Below are positions 23,564 through 35,314 of a DNA stretch of 64,000 bases, piece after piece. The stretch's first letter is position 1, and every line of letters begins with the position of its first letter. Made by a program: the position numbers and the translations under genes. Source of the DNA: Helianthus annuus (lineage: Eukaryota > Streptophyta > Magnoliopsida > Asterales > Asteraceae); the NCBI RefSeq assembly GCF_002127325.2, contig NC_035448.2:85323587-85387586 (forward strand). The letters run 5' to 3'. Below the pieces are notes generated by a model. It did not search any database and was not told the DNA's origin. It was given only the letters and a program-made list of their open reading frames with translations.

Positions 23564-24182
23564 TCAGAAAAATACAAAAAGAGTTTGTTGTAAATATTGA
23601 TTGTTGTAGGGGGAGAAAATGAGAAAAATACAAAAACATTAGAAAAAATGAAAAAGCCAAAAAGAAAAATTGCATTATATGGGAAGTGAAATAAATGTTT
23701 GTGTTAAAGGGTTTGACTAACACATGTAAGGTGTCATAGCTGAAAAGAATAGGATCTACTGCGATATGTCGATAGACTTGACGCTCAAAATGATAAAAGA
23801 TACTAAGTGATATAAACATAATGAACTTTGTACCATGTGGGTAACACACCAACGACATATGATTTTATGGTCTTAAATCTTGCGTTGATTCTGAGGTTTC
23901 AGGTCTTTATATTGTTGAATCAACCGGGGGATATCTTGGCTGTCTTTCTGTTGCATCCAGATTATATGCATACCTAGACACAGTCAGGATATCTTAAAAG
24001 ATCCCAAGAGGACAAAAACCCTAAGGAATCAAATCTCAAAATGAGAAAATTCCCAATGCTCAAAGAGCCAAATTCGTACCAAAATGGTATTTGCCTCGCA
24101 CTCGTTGGACAAACCATTGGTCGCTCTGCTGTACAAAAGTACTGACCTATCACCAATGGTCTAACGTTGTAAATCGAAAAGG
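23564..24182 (+). mobile_element. Copia remnant, part after element A
   Basis: The copia element resumes after the AAAAC duplication, and another GTAGGGGGAGAAAA tract lies near 23608. The remaining stretch is AT-rich and non-coding. I do not see a clear LTR start, and its right boundary with the E-type sequence is uncertain. Confidence 0.5.
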
Positions 24183-24467
24183 ATGACATCAGTATACTCA
24201 ATTCATATTTCGATATGCTTCCAACGTGATATTATTTTACTAAAGTATAGTTTGATATACTGCCAAATCACGATTTATGGTATATTTCGATATACTATCA
24301 AGTCATATTTCAATATGCTTCCAACGTGATATTATTTTACAAAATTATAGTTTGATATACTACTGATACACATCTTTTACCAAGGTATAGTTTGATATAC
24401 TACTGATACACATGTTTTACCAAAGTATAGTTTGATATACTACTAAAACATAGTTTGATATGCTATT
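24183..24467. repeat. Degenerate tandem repeats around ATAGTTTGATATACTAC
   Basis: Units of about 40-60 bp contain ATAGTTTGATATACTACTGA and TTTTACCAAAGTATAG. They recur near 24245, 24345, 24385 and 24425. A decayed unit (ACCAAAGTATATTTTTATG) continues directly after solo LTR C at 34325, so C inserted inside this array. I assign it to the LTR of E because it is continuous with that LTR. Confidence 0.6.
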
Positions 24468-25528
24468 TGTGACACCCGGCCTCTCAGGCCGTACCGGACA
24501 ATAGTAATCCGTGTAGTGAACATGTAACATGACTATTTGTGACTGACTGTGATGTTAATATATGATATTTGATGTGTCGGTAAATTTAGATATATATAAA
24601 AATTATGTTGGCAACGATAAAACTAACGCTTATCGCGTAACGTTTAAAATGCGAAACGAACGTCGGTGACCACCCGATCAGTGTTAAAATTCTAAAAATA
24701 GTCTGTTATGATTAGAATAATAACTTTAATCACATCCGTGTGGAAAAATAATTTAAAACGCTAAGAAACTCTATTTTTCAAATTTGAGCTCGTACCGCAC
24801 GAATTAAACAAAATACTGTCAACGCAGCCAGTCAAGGCAACTGGTAATTATTTCAGTAATAATTTTGAGTGATTATTTTTATAGAACAATAAAAATAATT
24901 TAAAACGCTCTAAAACAGGATCAAAACGCTAGATAAAATACCTGTTTTTTGAGCTAATATACATACAATATATGTATGTATAGATGGTGTGTGTGTGGAG
25001 AGTGAAAGGTGGTGGCCCTATGGCAGCCCACCTTTTTCAATTTATGCCAATCCTTGCCAAGTGTGTCTTGGAAATGAAGATCATCATTTTAAAACATTCT
25101 CTCACACACAACACACAACACTTCACATTTTCAAGATCAAAAACTCCTCTCTTGTCACACCCCAACCGATGGCGGAAACATCGGGATGAGACGAACAAAT
25201 TGCTCAAAACAACATAACACTAAATGTGACAATATGAATTAAATCATTTTATTAAATTCTAAAGGGCAATACAAAGTTTTGAATATTCAAACATAAATTC
25301 AAACAAATAGTTTATTGCTAAAATGGGTATCTAGTCCATCCTAACTTGATTCCTTCATCATCTTGACTATCAACCTGCAACATGTATTAAAATAACATCA
25401 ACAAAAAATGTTGGCGAGTATACAAGTTTGATACATAGCATAGTAGAATAAAATGTGTAAATACTCATATCCAACACGAATAACATGATCCACTTTGCCT
25501 TTCCCAATAGACTAGCGGGAAGTTAACA

Positions 25529-25701
25529 CGTTCAACTTGTTCAATACGTTCAACTTGTTCAGTACGTTCAACTTGTTCCATACGTTCAACTTATTCAATA
25601 CGTTCAACTTGTTCAATACGTTCAACTTGTTCAATACGTTCAACTTGTTCAATACGTTCAACTTGTTCAATACGTTCAACTTGTTCAATACGTTCAACTT
25701 G
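25529..25701. repeat. 18-bp minisatellite in the D LTR, 10 units
   Basis: The unit CGTTCAACTTGTTCAATA repeats exactly every 18 bp from 25529 to 25691 with three variant units (CAGTA, CCATA, TATTC). The other LTR has nine units (29337-29481). Since LTRs are identical at insertion, one unit was gained or lost afterwards. Confidence 0.92.
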
Positions 25702-26367
25702 CATAGCATATGAGATTAACAAGCAGCGAAATGTTTCGTGTTTAAATGTGGATAGAGTGTAAATATAACAAGTTTCAAGTGTTGTGTAATTTGAATATAG
25801 AATACATGTTGCACCCAAAGTGTTTAAAACGAAAATGGGATCGAGTATACTCACATTGGTTGCGTTGCGTTGCGATTACTTGTAAGAACGTACGAGTAAG
25901 ATTGGAAAATCCAAGAGAACGCACAAGAGCGATTATCCTAGATATTTAGAATGGCACATAACGAACTCGTTATAATTTATTGCTTAAAATAAATAATCCT
26001 AAGATTTATTGTTTATTAATTACTAGACAATCTTATTAAGATTTCATAATTGATTTTTAATTAGATTCATGTGATTTATTATCATAAATCATGAACACCT
26101 TTATGTAATTGAAACAAATATAAAAGTAATATAGATGGTGACTTAGTTGGGTTGTTTTAAAAAAATCGAAAGGAACATTATATATAATAAATAATTTGCT
26201 AAGTATTTGATTTAAGCTTACGGTTTAATTGGATAAATAAAAAAAATATACATATATAATTAAATAAAAGGAAATGTCATCTTCTTTAATAACATACGCA
26301 GACTTTTGTTCTACCATATTATACATTTGTTTGCATGCTTATATTATAAGATTCAACAGTTCATTAT

Positions 26368-26740
26368 ATGGAAATTAATAAGAAGGAAAAAGATAAAGAA
26401 TCGGAGAAAGAAATAGGGTATACCGAAATGATGAAGTTTACGAGTCAAGTTCCGGCTCGTGCTCCGACGTGCGTTTCCGATTCTGTTGAAAGTCTCCGGC
26501 GAGTTCAAAGATTCGAATTGTTTATGTGGGAAGTATCAAAAGTAAACGGTTCAATGGAAAGTAATACACCGAAGGTAATGTCATGTTCCCGATACGTCTC
26601 CGGTGGCTTTCGGTTCTCTGGCAAGGGTGTAAGGTTTAGCGAAATATGTTGCAAATGTGTGTGAGGGTGTCGAGAATGAACTGAAGGTTGTGGGAAACAC
26701 GGTGAAGAAGGCTTCGGTTCTTATAGCACTCGCATGACTC
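26368..26740 (+). pseudogene. Gene-like segment of unknown origin in the D LTR
   Basis: A segment less AT-rich than its surroundings encodes 98 residues from 26368 (MEINKKEKDKESEKEIGYTE). In another frame, after a stop, it encodes a stretch reading YVANVCEGVENELKVVGNTV and KKASVLIALA (about 26644-26736). The balanced composition resembles a captured host gene fragment with frameshifts. I do not recognise a family. It lies on the strand opposite to the element and is repeated at 30158-30530 in the other LTR. Confidence 0.25.
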
Positions 26741-27599
26741 GTAAGTTAGGCAATGGGTTGTGATTGAAACGGGAATTCCGTATGCCAGTTATAAACACGT
26801 CCAAGTTCATGATTGATACAAAGTTGGAAAAACGCAGAATCGGTGAACGAAATCCCCGAAAAATGGCAATCAAAATGAAAAGGAAATCTTGGATTAATAT
26901 CGATGATTGCGGAATATTGGTTGGCGTTTCCATTGTTGCAGACGTTGGGAGGCAATGCTTGATTCAAAGGAAATCATGTTAGAAAGAAAGGAAAATAACA
27001 ACTGTTTCTTTTTTTTTTTTTTGGAAACCATTACTTACAAGATTTACATAAATAGTCCTTCTATTATATTAACTAGACTAACTAGGTTATCCATAGTTAA
27101 CTTAACTAATTACTTTCTAATCTAACTAGTTTATTTTTATAAAACAAACAAAGCTTTTAGTTGTAAATTTAATTAATTAATTAATGGAACTAATAAATGA
27201 ATAACCTTATTGATAATTATATTAAAAAAAAATTTAAAGAAATTCTTTTGACGGTTAATTAATTCACGGAAAATTTTCGAGTTTCAAGGATTAGGATCCT
27301 AATATCAAAACGGGTCGGATTTTGGATATTCGCTTTTGGCGGATGTTACAGTCTCCCCTACTTTAGGAGATTTCGTCCTCGAAATCTAAAAGAAAAAGCT
27401 TTTGAAAAGATGACATCTAAAGATTCAAAAGGAGAATAGATGAGACTTTGATCATAACGTTTTGTTTAAGGAAATTGTTTTCATGAATGCATCACATAGC
27501 ATACAAAACGTTCAATTAGTTTCACATAGCATAACCATGAATTTCACGTAGTGTAACATAAATAATGAAAACATGGTAAAATTAGTTCGTTCATGAGAG

Positions 27600-27600
<1 letters not shown>

Positions 27601-27673
<73 letters not shown>
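27601..27673. repeat. (ATT)n microsatellite
   Basis: About 24 uninterrupted ATT/TTA units lie within the internal region of D. Confidence 0.98.
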
Positions 27674-27674
<1 letters not shown>

Positions 27675-28817
27675 TGTTTTAGATTGCGAAGATAGTGCGA
27701 TTCGTGTCTCCAAACTTGAAATGAAAGTAACGTTCAAATATAAAGTTTCATTGAGAACGAAAAAGAGTTAGCAACTACCTCTGAGGTAAGGAAATCACCC
27801 CTAGCTCATTGGTGGAGTTGGAAATTGAGTGAAGCTAAACGTCAAGGTAAGGAAATCACTCCTATCTTGATGATAAGCTTCCATTTTTGGGAAATATGAG
27901 TATTAGCATAAAAATGTAGAACAATCCACATGACATACTTAGTTAACAAGATTAACGTATCACTGGCATGTGAATAAACAGGTCAACCCATCGTGTACCG
28001 CTATTGAAAGACTTAACATGACCTCACGTTCACGGGTGGTGCGCTACTCCTATAGCACTACGCATAGTGCTATACATATTAAGGTGTGGGTTCAAGGACA
28101 AGTTCATCACATAAGAATAACCCAACGACACGAATCCAATATAACATATTAGTATGCATGTATTAAATTGAAATGATATATCGTACAAATGTAAAACACA
28201 TGAGAATTGAGATAGCATAAAAAAATATTCAACGTAAAACATGGATTGTCACGGAACGTAACATAAGACTATTCCAAAGTAAATCGAAGTCCTGTTCGAA
28301 TTAAGGATACGTGCTTTGGCCTAATAGACAAATACTCTCATCGAGGAGCGACTAACGATATTTGTCCTTCCAGTTACTACACGTCCTTAATCGATTGGGA
28401 AAATCGAAACTTTGGCGAGAGCGAAAATCGAGGAGTGGGACTAGTTAAACAAGATGCGAGTATCACCTCTAACTTGATAACATCGTACCCTAATGTGGTT
28501 GGTACTTATCAAAAGATAAGGGTCCACTAGAGTATGAAATGGAAAACTCCCTTCAAGGTTTGGATATCACTCCTAACTTGAGGGTAGATTTCGTGCAAAA
28601 ATCAAAGTATAGCTGAGTGAAAATCATCACCAAGTGTGGGAATCACCCCTATCTTGATGAATCATTTCGATTGTGTTGTAAGAGTGTCTTCAAAGCCTCC
28701 AAGTGTATTGTTTTAGCCTTAGGAAAGGCATGTATATTAAAAGTCCAAGAAAGTAGAGGGAAGCAAAGAAGATAGAATGGAAGTTGTTTTAAGCAACACA
28801 TAGTGAAAAAGCTCCTA

Positions 28818-28960
28818 AACTATAGACTAGGCAAGACATTCCTAATTCCCTATAGTTATGGCTCTGATACCAATCTGGTATCAGAGTACTCCTACTGTAG
28901 ACTAGGGAAGAGTAAGGCAATCCTACCTAATTCCCTATAGTTATGGCTCTGATACCAATC
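28818..28960 (-). promoter_or_regulatory. Duplicated primer-binding module of D with a PBS palindrome
   Basis: The proximal primer site TGGTATCAGAGCC (28957-28945) is three bases from the LTR. A second copy lies at 28872-28860 with its own perfect stem (AACTATAG 28818-28825, CTATAGTT 28850-28857). Next to it the plus strand also reads TGGTATCAGAG (28876-28886), making an 11-bp perfect inverted repeat with spacer ATC. The proximal stem is weaker (28893-28900 with 28935-28942). Confidence 0.8.
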
Positions 28961-31141
28961 TGTCACACCCCAACCGATGGCGGAAACATCGGGATGAGAC
29001 GAACAAATTGCTCAAAACAACATAACACTAAATGTGACAATATGAATTAAATCATTTTATTAAATTCTAAAGGGCAATACAAAGTTTCGAATATTCAAAC
29101 ATAAATTCAAACAAATAGTTTATTGCTAAAATGGGTATCTAGTCCATCCTAACTTGATTCCTTCATCATCTTGACTATCAACCTGCAACATGTATTAAAA
29201 TAACATCAACAAAAAATGTTGGCGAGTATACAAGTTTGATACATAGCATAGTAGAATAAAATGTGTAAATACTCATATCCAACACGAATAACATGATCCA
29301 CTTTGCCTTTCCCAATAGACTAGCGGGAAGTTAACACGTTCAACTTGTTCAATACGTTCAACTTGTTCAGTACGTTCAACTTGTTCCATACGTTCAACTT
29401 ATTCAATACGTTCAACTTGTTCAATACGTTCAACTTGTTCAATACGTTCAACTTGTTCAATACGTTCAACTTGTTCAATACGTTCAACTTGCATAGCATA
29501 TGAGATTAACAAGCAGCGAAATGTTTCGTGTTTAAATGTGGATAGAGTGTAAATATAACAAGTTTCAAGTGTTGTGTAATTTGAATATAGAATACATGTT
29601 GCACCCAAAGTGTTTAAAACGAAAATGGGATCGAGTATACTCACATTGGTTGCGTTGCGTTGCGATTACTTGTAAGAACGTACGAGTAAGATTGGAAAAT
29701 CCAAGAGAACGCACAAGAGCGATTATCCTAGATATTTAGAATGGCACATAACGAACTCGTTATAATTTATTGCTTAAAATAAATAATCCTAAGATTTATT
29801 GTTTATTAATTACTAGACAATCTTATTAAGATTTCATAATTGATTTTTAATTAGATTCATGTGATTTATTATCATAAATCATGAACACCTTTATGTAATT
29901 GAAACAAATATAAAAGTAATATAGATGGTGACTTAGTTGGGTTGTTTTAAAAAAATCGAAAGGAACATTATATATAATAAATAATTTGCTAAGTATTTGA
30001 TTTAAGCTTACGGTTTAATTGGATAAATAAAAAAAATATACATATATAATTAAATAAAAGGAAATGTCATCTTCTTTAATAACATACGCAGACTTTTGTT
30101 CTACCATATTATACATTTGTTTGCATGCTTATATTATAAGATTCAACAGTTCATTATATGGAAATTAATAAGAAGGAAAAAGATAAAGAATCGGAGAAAG
30201 AAATAGGGTATACCGAAATGATGAAGTTTACGAGTCAAGTTCCGGCTCGTGCTCCGACGTGCGTTTCCGATTCTGTTGAAAGTCTCCGGCGAGTTCAAAG
30301 ATTCGAATTGTTTATGTGGGAAGTATCAAAAGTAAACGGTTCAATGGAAAGTAATACACCGAAGGTAATGTCATGTTCCCGATACGTCTCCGGTGGCTTT
30401 CGGTTCTCTGGCAAGGGTGTAAGGTTTAGCGAAATATGTTGCAAATGTGTGTGAGGGTGTCGAGAATGAACTGAAGGTTGTGGGAAACACGGTGAAGAAG
30501 GCTTCGGTTCTTATAGCACTCGCATGACTCGTAAGTTAGGCAATGGGTTGTGATTGAAACGGGAATTCCGTATGCCAGTTATAAACACGTCCAAGTTCAT
30601 GATTGATACAAAGTTGGAAAAACGCAGAATCGGTGAACGAAATCCCCGAAAAATGGCAATCAAAATGAAAAGGAAATCTTGGATTAATATCGATGATTGC
30701 GGAATATTGGTTGGCGTTTCCATTGTTGCAGACGTTGGGAGGCAATGCTTGATTCAAAGGAAATCATGTTAGAAAGAAAGGAAAATAACAACTGTTTCTT
30801 TTTTTTTTTTTTTTGGAAACCATTACTTACAAGATTTACATAAATAGTCCTTCTATTATATTAACTAGACTAACTAGGTTATCCATAGTTAACTTAACTA
30901 ATTACTTTCTAATCTAACTAGTTTATTTTTATAAAACAAACAAAGCTTTTAGTTGTAAATTTAATTAATTAATTAATGGAACTAATAAATGAATAACCTT
31001 ATTGATAATTATATTAAAAAAAATTTAAAGAAATTCTTTTGACGGTTAATTAATTCACGGAAAATTTTCGAGTTTCAAGGATTAGGATCCTAATATCAAA
31101 ACGGGTCGGATTTTGGATATTCGCTTTAGGCGGATGTTACA
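28961..31141 (-). repeat. Element D 5' LTR (2181 bp)
   Basis: Second copy of the D LTR with a nine-unit minisatellite (29337-29498) and the same gene-like segment at 30158-30530. The difference of 17 bp from the other LTR is explained by one repeat unit and two homopolymer changes. The TSD TCTCT follows. Confidence 0.93.
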
Positions 31142-33451
31142 TCTCTCTCTCTCTCTCTCTCTCTCTCATACAAGCTCACGGCCGAACACCCCAAACCACA
31201 TCAACATATCATTTTCCAAATCAAAATATGAAGAATCAAGAGCTAATCATGGTGATTCTAAGCTTGTAAGAAGGTTTGGAGGTGATTTCAAGCAAGTTTC
31301 AAGCTAAACCAAGTCTCATATCACCATCTTCTACTAAAAACCCATCTAAAATCTTGAAGGTATAATATATTTCATTAAACATTGTTCTTGATTTATATTG
31401 ATAAAGATATAGTAAAAGTTTCTCTTGATTCTTGAAATTTAAACATTAACTTGAAAATTTCAAACAAATGAGTTTTGAATAAAATAAAAATGGGTGTATG
31501 CATGTATGTATATATATGGCCGAGAGTGGGTGTGTATAAGTGTATATTGTATTTTGAAATTTTGATGAAAGATTTCTTGGTTATCTGATTTCTTGAAAAA
31601 TAAGATGATTAAAGGAAGTGATAGTTGTCAAATAAGAATGTTCTAAGGTGATTAGATATTTGAAAGTGGTATATTAAAAAGTGAAATTTTGGAAGTATGT
31701 GTGTGTATATGTAATCCGTATATATGTATGTATATGTGTATACATGTATGTTAAAGTTGATGTGTAATCATAAAAGTGAAAGATTTGAGTATGAATGAAC
31801 ATGAATGATTGAAGGATTTAAAGTGTTATGTATGATATTTGAAAGAATAAGATGTTAGTGAGATTTTGATGTATTGAGATCATATTAGATGATAAAATTA
31901 TGATATGAGCATACTAGATGCATATACTTAGACATGCATGATGAAATATGATCTTAAAAAGATGATTTGTGCATGATTTGATAAAAATCAATTTTGATCA
32001 GAATATAAACACTAAAATAAGAGTATTTTGAAGTGTTTAATTATATATAACTTTGTCATAATGTTTGCTAGCTTTGCATGTTGTACTTGGTGCATTAAAA
32101 GTTGTAAAATACGTGAAATCGTATGATTTAAGTGACTTACACAAAAACTGCACTAATCTAATTATAACCACCATTTTAATCAGTAAATAACATGTATTAT
32201 GTTAAAATATCAAATCGTTTCGAGTTGGGATGGTTATAGCAACGTTTAACGCAAAACTATGCGTTAAAACGGTCAAAAATCGGCTTTTCAAGTGATTTTT
32301 GTAAAACTGATTTAGATCAGTAAATAAACTGATGTTTTTAGTTTAAAAACAAGTATTTTAACTAATTTTAAGTTTACTTGGTGTTTGGTTGGTCATACGT
32401 GACTTTCGACGCCCGAAAACGTTACCGAATTGCTAAAATACGCATTTTTCGATGAACACTAGTATGGGTAAATTTTGAGTGAACCTTATGTGACAAAGTG
32501 TGTCATGTGATTTAAACATAATAGTATGAAAATATGTTAAGTTTTTAACATAGTGTTAGAAATCTAGCTTACGCATGTATGCATGTACGTTTTGTGCGGT
32601 AGAAACAGTGAAAGTTGTGTTACAAGTGAAACTTGTTTGTCGAGCATGAAATTTGATACATATATGATATTTTATGTAGATTTGCTTTAGAAATGACAAA
32701 ATAGATAAGTTAGTGAGATTTCGCGTGTTTCGGTGTTAAATTATATGAACGTTTATGTATGTATATTACGACGCGCAAATTGTAGATATATTGCGTATAA
32801 ACGGGAAAAGTTAACGGATTTACACAATAATGGTCACCCATAAAATCGTTCAAGTCGCAAAATCATAAAAATATATATATGGACTCATTTATATATTAAT
32901 GTGCCAACATAATCTAAAAATAACAACCTTTCGAGATAATCTCAAAGTTATGTGATAATTCTAAGAAACGGAGAAACTTAGGATTTTTGTGTTATGCATA
33001 TTGATTTAAAATCGTTCCTATATTAGGACGTGTAGAAAATCAATCTCTGGGATTGCGCTATTTAAAAATACGCACCCAAAGGTGAGTGTCACTAAACCCC
33101 TCTTTTTACTGCTTTGTATATATTTTGGGGGTAGAACACGTCAGTAAAAGGGTTTAATAATGTTTTCGAAATAAAACATACCTTTCAAAGTAAAAGGGTT
33201 TATATATTTTGGGGGTAGAACACGTCAGTAAAAGGGTTTAATATAAAATATATATTTTCGTTGAAAATATATAAGATTTGATAAGTCATACGTTTCAAAG
33301 TAAAACGTTTTTGATGAACGAATATTGTAAGTACGGTATTTCTTAAGTGAAACATGACCGTACAGTTGGGGACTAATTCTTGACTGGGTCTCATATAATG
33401 GAGTGTCAGGGGAATTCGTACAACGTCGTGTATTAAATTGTCATATTAGTA

Positions 33452-33453
<2 letters not shown>

Positions 33454-33521
<68 letters not shown>
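33454..33521. repeat. (TA)n microsatellite in solo LTR C
   Basis: An uninterrupted run of 34 AT/TA units. It may extrude as a cruciform, and its length is likely to vary between individuals. Confidence 0.98.
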
Positions 33522-33524
<3 letters not shown>

Positions 33525-34320
33525 ACGTGAGGCAGACATCATATTGTCCTTCAAGAGGACCCTGCGCCCATGATGCCGTTTAATCATTTAAGTATTGCAC
33601 GCGATGAATTGTTGGTAGATCTATCGGATTGACAACCCCGTCATGACCGGTCGCCCCGTGTCAAGTCAAACGACGAATTTAAATTCTGTTTATTGTCTAG
33701 CTTTGATTATCCATGCATGGTTAATATATAGTTTGTATCGTCTAGCTAACATACGAGTCTGAAAGTTGACGCAATAATTTAATATACAAAACCTGGGCAA
33801 TATATATATATATTACAGTTGTCGGATTGAGGAACTGACGGAAGGCCCATGGATTTTATTAAGGAAGTAAAATGGACTTTCTAAAATTTATATGGATGTT
33901 TTCAAATAAACACCTAATCAGAAAGTTTTCCTTGGAATAAAATTGGTTGTAAGTGAATATGTGAACTCACCTTCCTTTGTGTTGACACTTGATTTTAACG
34001 TGTTCTACAGGTACTTGAGTTCGGCTTCGGGAAATCATGGCGTATCTTGTGTTTGATGATGCATGTCGTTTCGTTTAAATATGTTGGACATCTTTTAAAC
34101 TTTCTGGGACGTTTGTAATAAGATCCGCGAGGATCAAAACAACTTAACTTATGTGGTTGTGTCGTGACCTTTAAAATGTAATGTTTAATATTTATGTTTT
34201 AAAATATGTCAAAATGTCCAAGAAAAGAGTGCATCGTCCGACAAGGTATAAATGGGCACCAACTTCCGTTACCACTACGTTTAATATTCCGCTGCGATGT
34301 TTTTGGGGTGTGACACTATT

Positions 34321-34768
34321 TCCAAACCAAAGTATATTTTTATGTATACTACAACTTTTATATCAATGCAAAGTGTTCTAGAAACCAAACGTTTATCAAG
34401 GATTCATGGCTACTTTTATAAACATATAATCTTTTCTTATATGATCCAAAGCCATGAATCTAATTCACAAAACCCTATGTTACTCACAGGCATTTTTATG
34501 CTGACGTATTTACTTTCACATATGTTTCAGGTTCTATTATGTGACGACTGTTGATTGCTTGCTTCACATAGGATGGACGTGGGCCTTAGTAATTATAAAA
34601 CATGAACGACAATTGTATTGTTTGTTAGATCAAATTCCAAGACAATGTAACTTATTTATTTAATAAAACAATACTCTAAATTCCATGTGTTGTGAAACAA
34701 TGATTTTGTGATATGACTCCCCGACGTTTCCGCCGCGGTTTGTTGTATTACGAGGTCGGGGTGTTACA
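34321..34768 (+). repeat. LTR 3' end of element E (A-like family)
   Basis: From about 34430 this matches the end of the A LTR in reverse orientation, including ACTCACAGGCATTTTTATGC and CTCCCCGACGTTTCCGCCGC, and ends GGGGTGTTACA. It is followed by a primer site, so it is the 5' LTR of a plus-strand element. The start of this LTR is not resolved; the tandem repeats at 24183-24467 appear to belong to it. Confidence 0.75.
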
Positions 34769-34774
34769 GAAAAG

Positions 34775-34841
34775 TTGGTATCAGAGCTCATGGTTATAGG
34801 GAATTAGGTTATTAGTAATACTCTTGACCTAGTCTATAACC
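34775..34841 (+). promoter_or_regulatory. Primer-binding site and adjoining stem of E
   Basis: TTGGTATCAGAGC at 34775-34787 matches the initiator tRNA-Met site. Arms GGTTATAG (34792-34799) and CTATAACC (34834-34841) form a perfect 8-bp stem. The first base pair is G-C here and A-U in A, with both arms changed. Confidence 0.85.
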
Positions 34842-34893
34842 TTCATAGAACCCTAACGCGAGTTTCTTGTGTTTAGATTCTTAATACAATACT

Positions 34894-34977
34894 ATCACCT
34901 ATCCTTAGGTGATTACCAAAAACAAGTACACAAATTTCAATTTCATTTGAAAATCAATCATCTGTCTTTAGATGATT
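34894..34977 (+). promoter_or_regulatory. Two leader hairpins of E
   Basis: The stems are ATCACCTA/TAGGTGAT (34894-34913, loop TCCT) and AATCATCT/AGATGATT (34956-34977, loop GTCTTT), both perfect over 8 bp. Both have counterparts in the leader of A. The rest of the leader (34978-35156) shows nothing else recognisable. Confidence 0.55.
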
Positions 34978-35156
34978 TGTCTTTAGGCTTTATGCCTTTA
35001 AAGTTTTTAAATCTCGTCAAAGTTTGGGTCTTAATAATGTGAACACGTGCAATCTGGAAGGGTGGGTGCCTGTACCCTGAGTTTTCTTTCTAAGGCTAGA
35101 GTGTTTATACAAATCCCCTAAATCGGACCAGTCACTCTTACCTGGGAACTCTTGGG

Positions 35157-35313
35157 GTGAGTGTCCACTTATAGGCTAAAGCATGTCTTCATTATGCATT
35201 ATATATACCTATTAACAAATGACAACCTTCCTTTGTGTTGTCGATATTTTCAATACTCCTTTTGATTGTCCTATGTCAATATCACACATTTCCTTGTGTT
35301 CCTTTTCTTTTAG
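35157..35313 (+). other. Putative 157-bp intron in the 5' leader of E
   Basis: Donor TTGGG|GTGAGTG and acceptor TTTTCTTTTAG|A flank sequence that differs in length and content from A. The gag ATG is at 35315, two bases past the AG, exactly as in A. Confidence 0.5.
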
Positions 35314-35314
35314 A

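Larger units (their letters stand above)
25153..27350 (-). repeat. Element D 3' LTR (2198 bp)
   Basis: It begins TGTCACACCCC and ends GGATGTTACA on the plus strand. It includes an 18-bp minisatellite with 10 units and a gene-like GC-richer segment at 26368-26740. By eye the only substitutions against the other LTR that I noticed are near 25277 (T/C) and 27336 (T/A). Confidence 0.93.
27351..28960 (-). other. Internal region of D without genes
   Basis: It holds the polypurine tract (CTAAAGTAGGGGAGAC in element sense, 27366-27351), a hairpin at 27368-27387 (arms AGATTTCG and CGAAATCT), a long ATT microsatellite (27601-27673) and several degenerate copies of ATCACTCCTATCTTGATGA near 27792, 27852, 28462, 28567 and 28645. 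It ends in a duplicated primer-site module (28818-28960). No open frame resembles gag or pol. Confidence 0.8.
25153..31141 (-). mobile_element. Element D: young non-autonomous LTR retrotransposon
   Basis: LTRs are 25153-27350 and 28961-31141, and the TSD TCTCT is at 25148-25152 and 31142-31146, inside a CT microsatellite. The internal region (27351-28960) has a tRNA-Met primer site and a polypurine tract but no gag or pol, so it must borrow proteins. The LTRs differ by very few substitutions, one 18-bp repeat unit and homopolymer lengths. It is on the minus strand. The primer site, polypurine-tract hairpin and TGTGACA ends link it to the Tekay-like elements around it. Confidence 0.93.
24468..34315 (+). 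mobile_element. Solo LTR C (about 3.85 kb), interrupted by element D
   Basis: It starts TGTGACACCCGG and ends TTGGGGTGTGACA, and is flanked by CTATT at 24463-24467 and 34316-34320. Without D it comprises 24468-25152 plus 31147-34315. No primer site, gag or pol lies inside, so it is a solo LTR left by recombination between two LTRs. It contains a candidate TATA region near 24958-24985, a (CT)n run at 31142-31167 and a (TA)n run at 33454-33521. A stretch around 31165-31200 (GGCCGAACACCCC) resembles the LTR of F near 40115, suggesting distant kinship. Confidence 0.85.

Noticed and set aside
25529..25701. Regular repeats as a CRISPR-like array
   Set aside because: Units are contiguous with no unique spacers, in a plant LTR.
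25512..25709. Open frame encoding repeated KLNVLN units
   Set aside because: It is the 18-bp minisatellite read through; unit number differs between the two LTRs.
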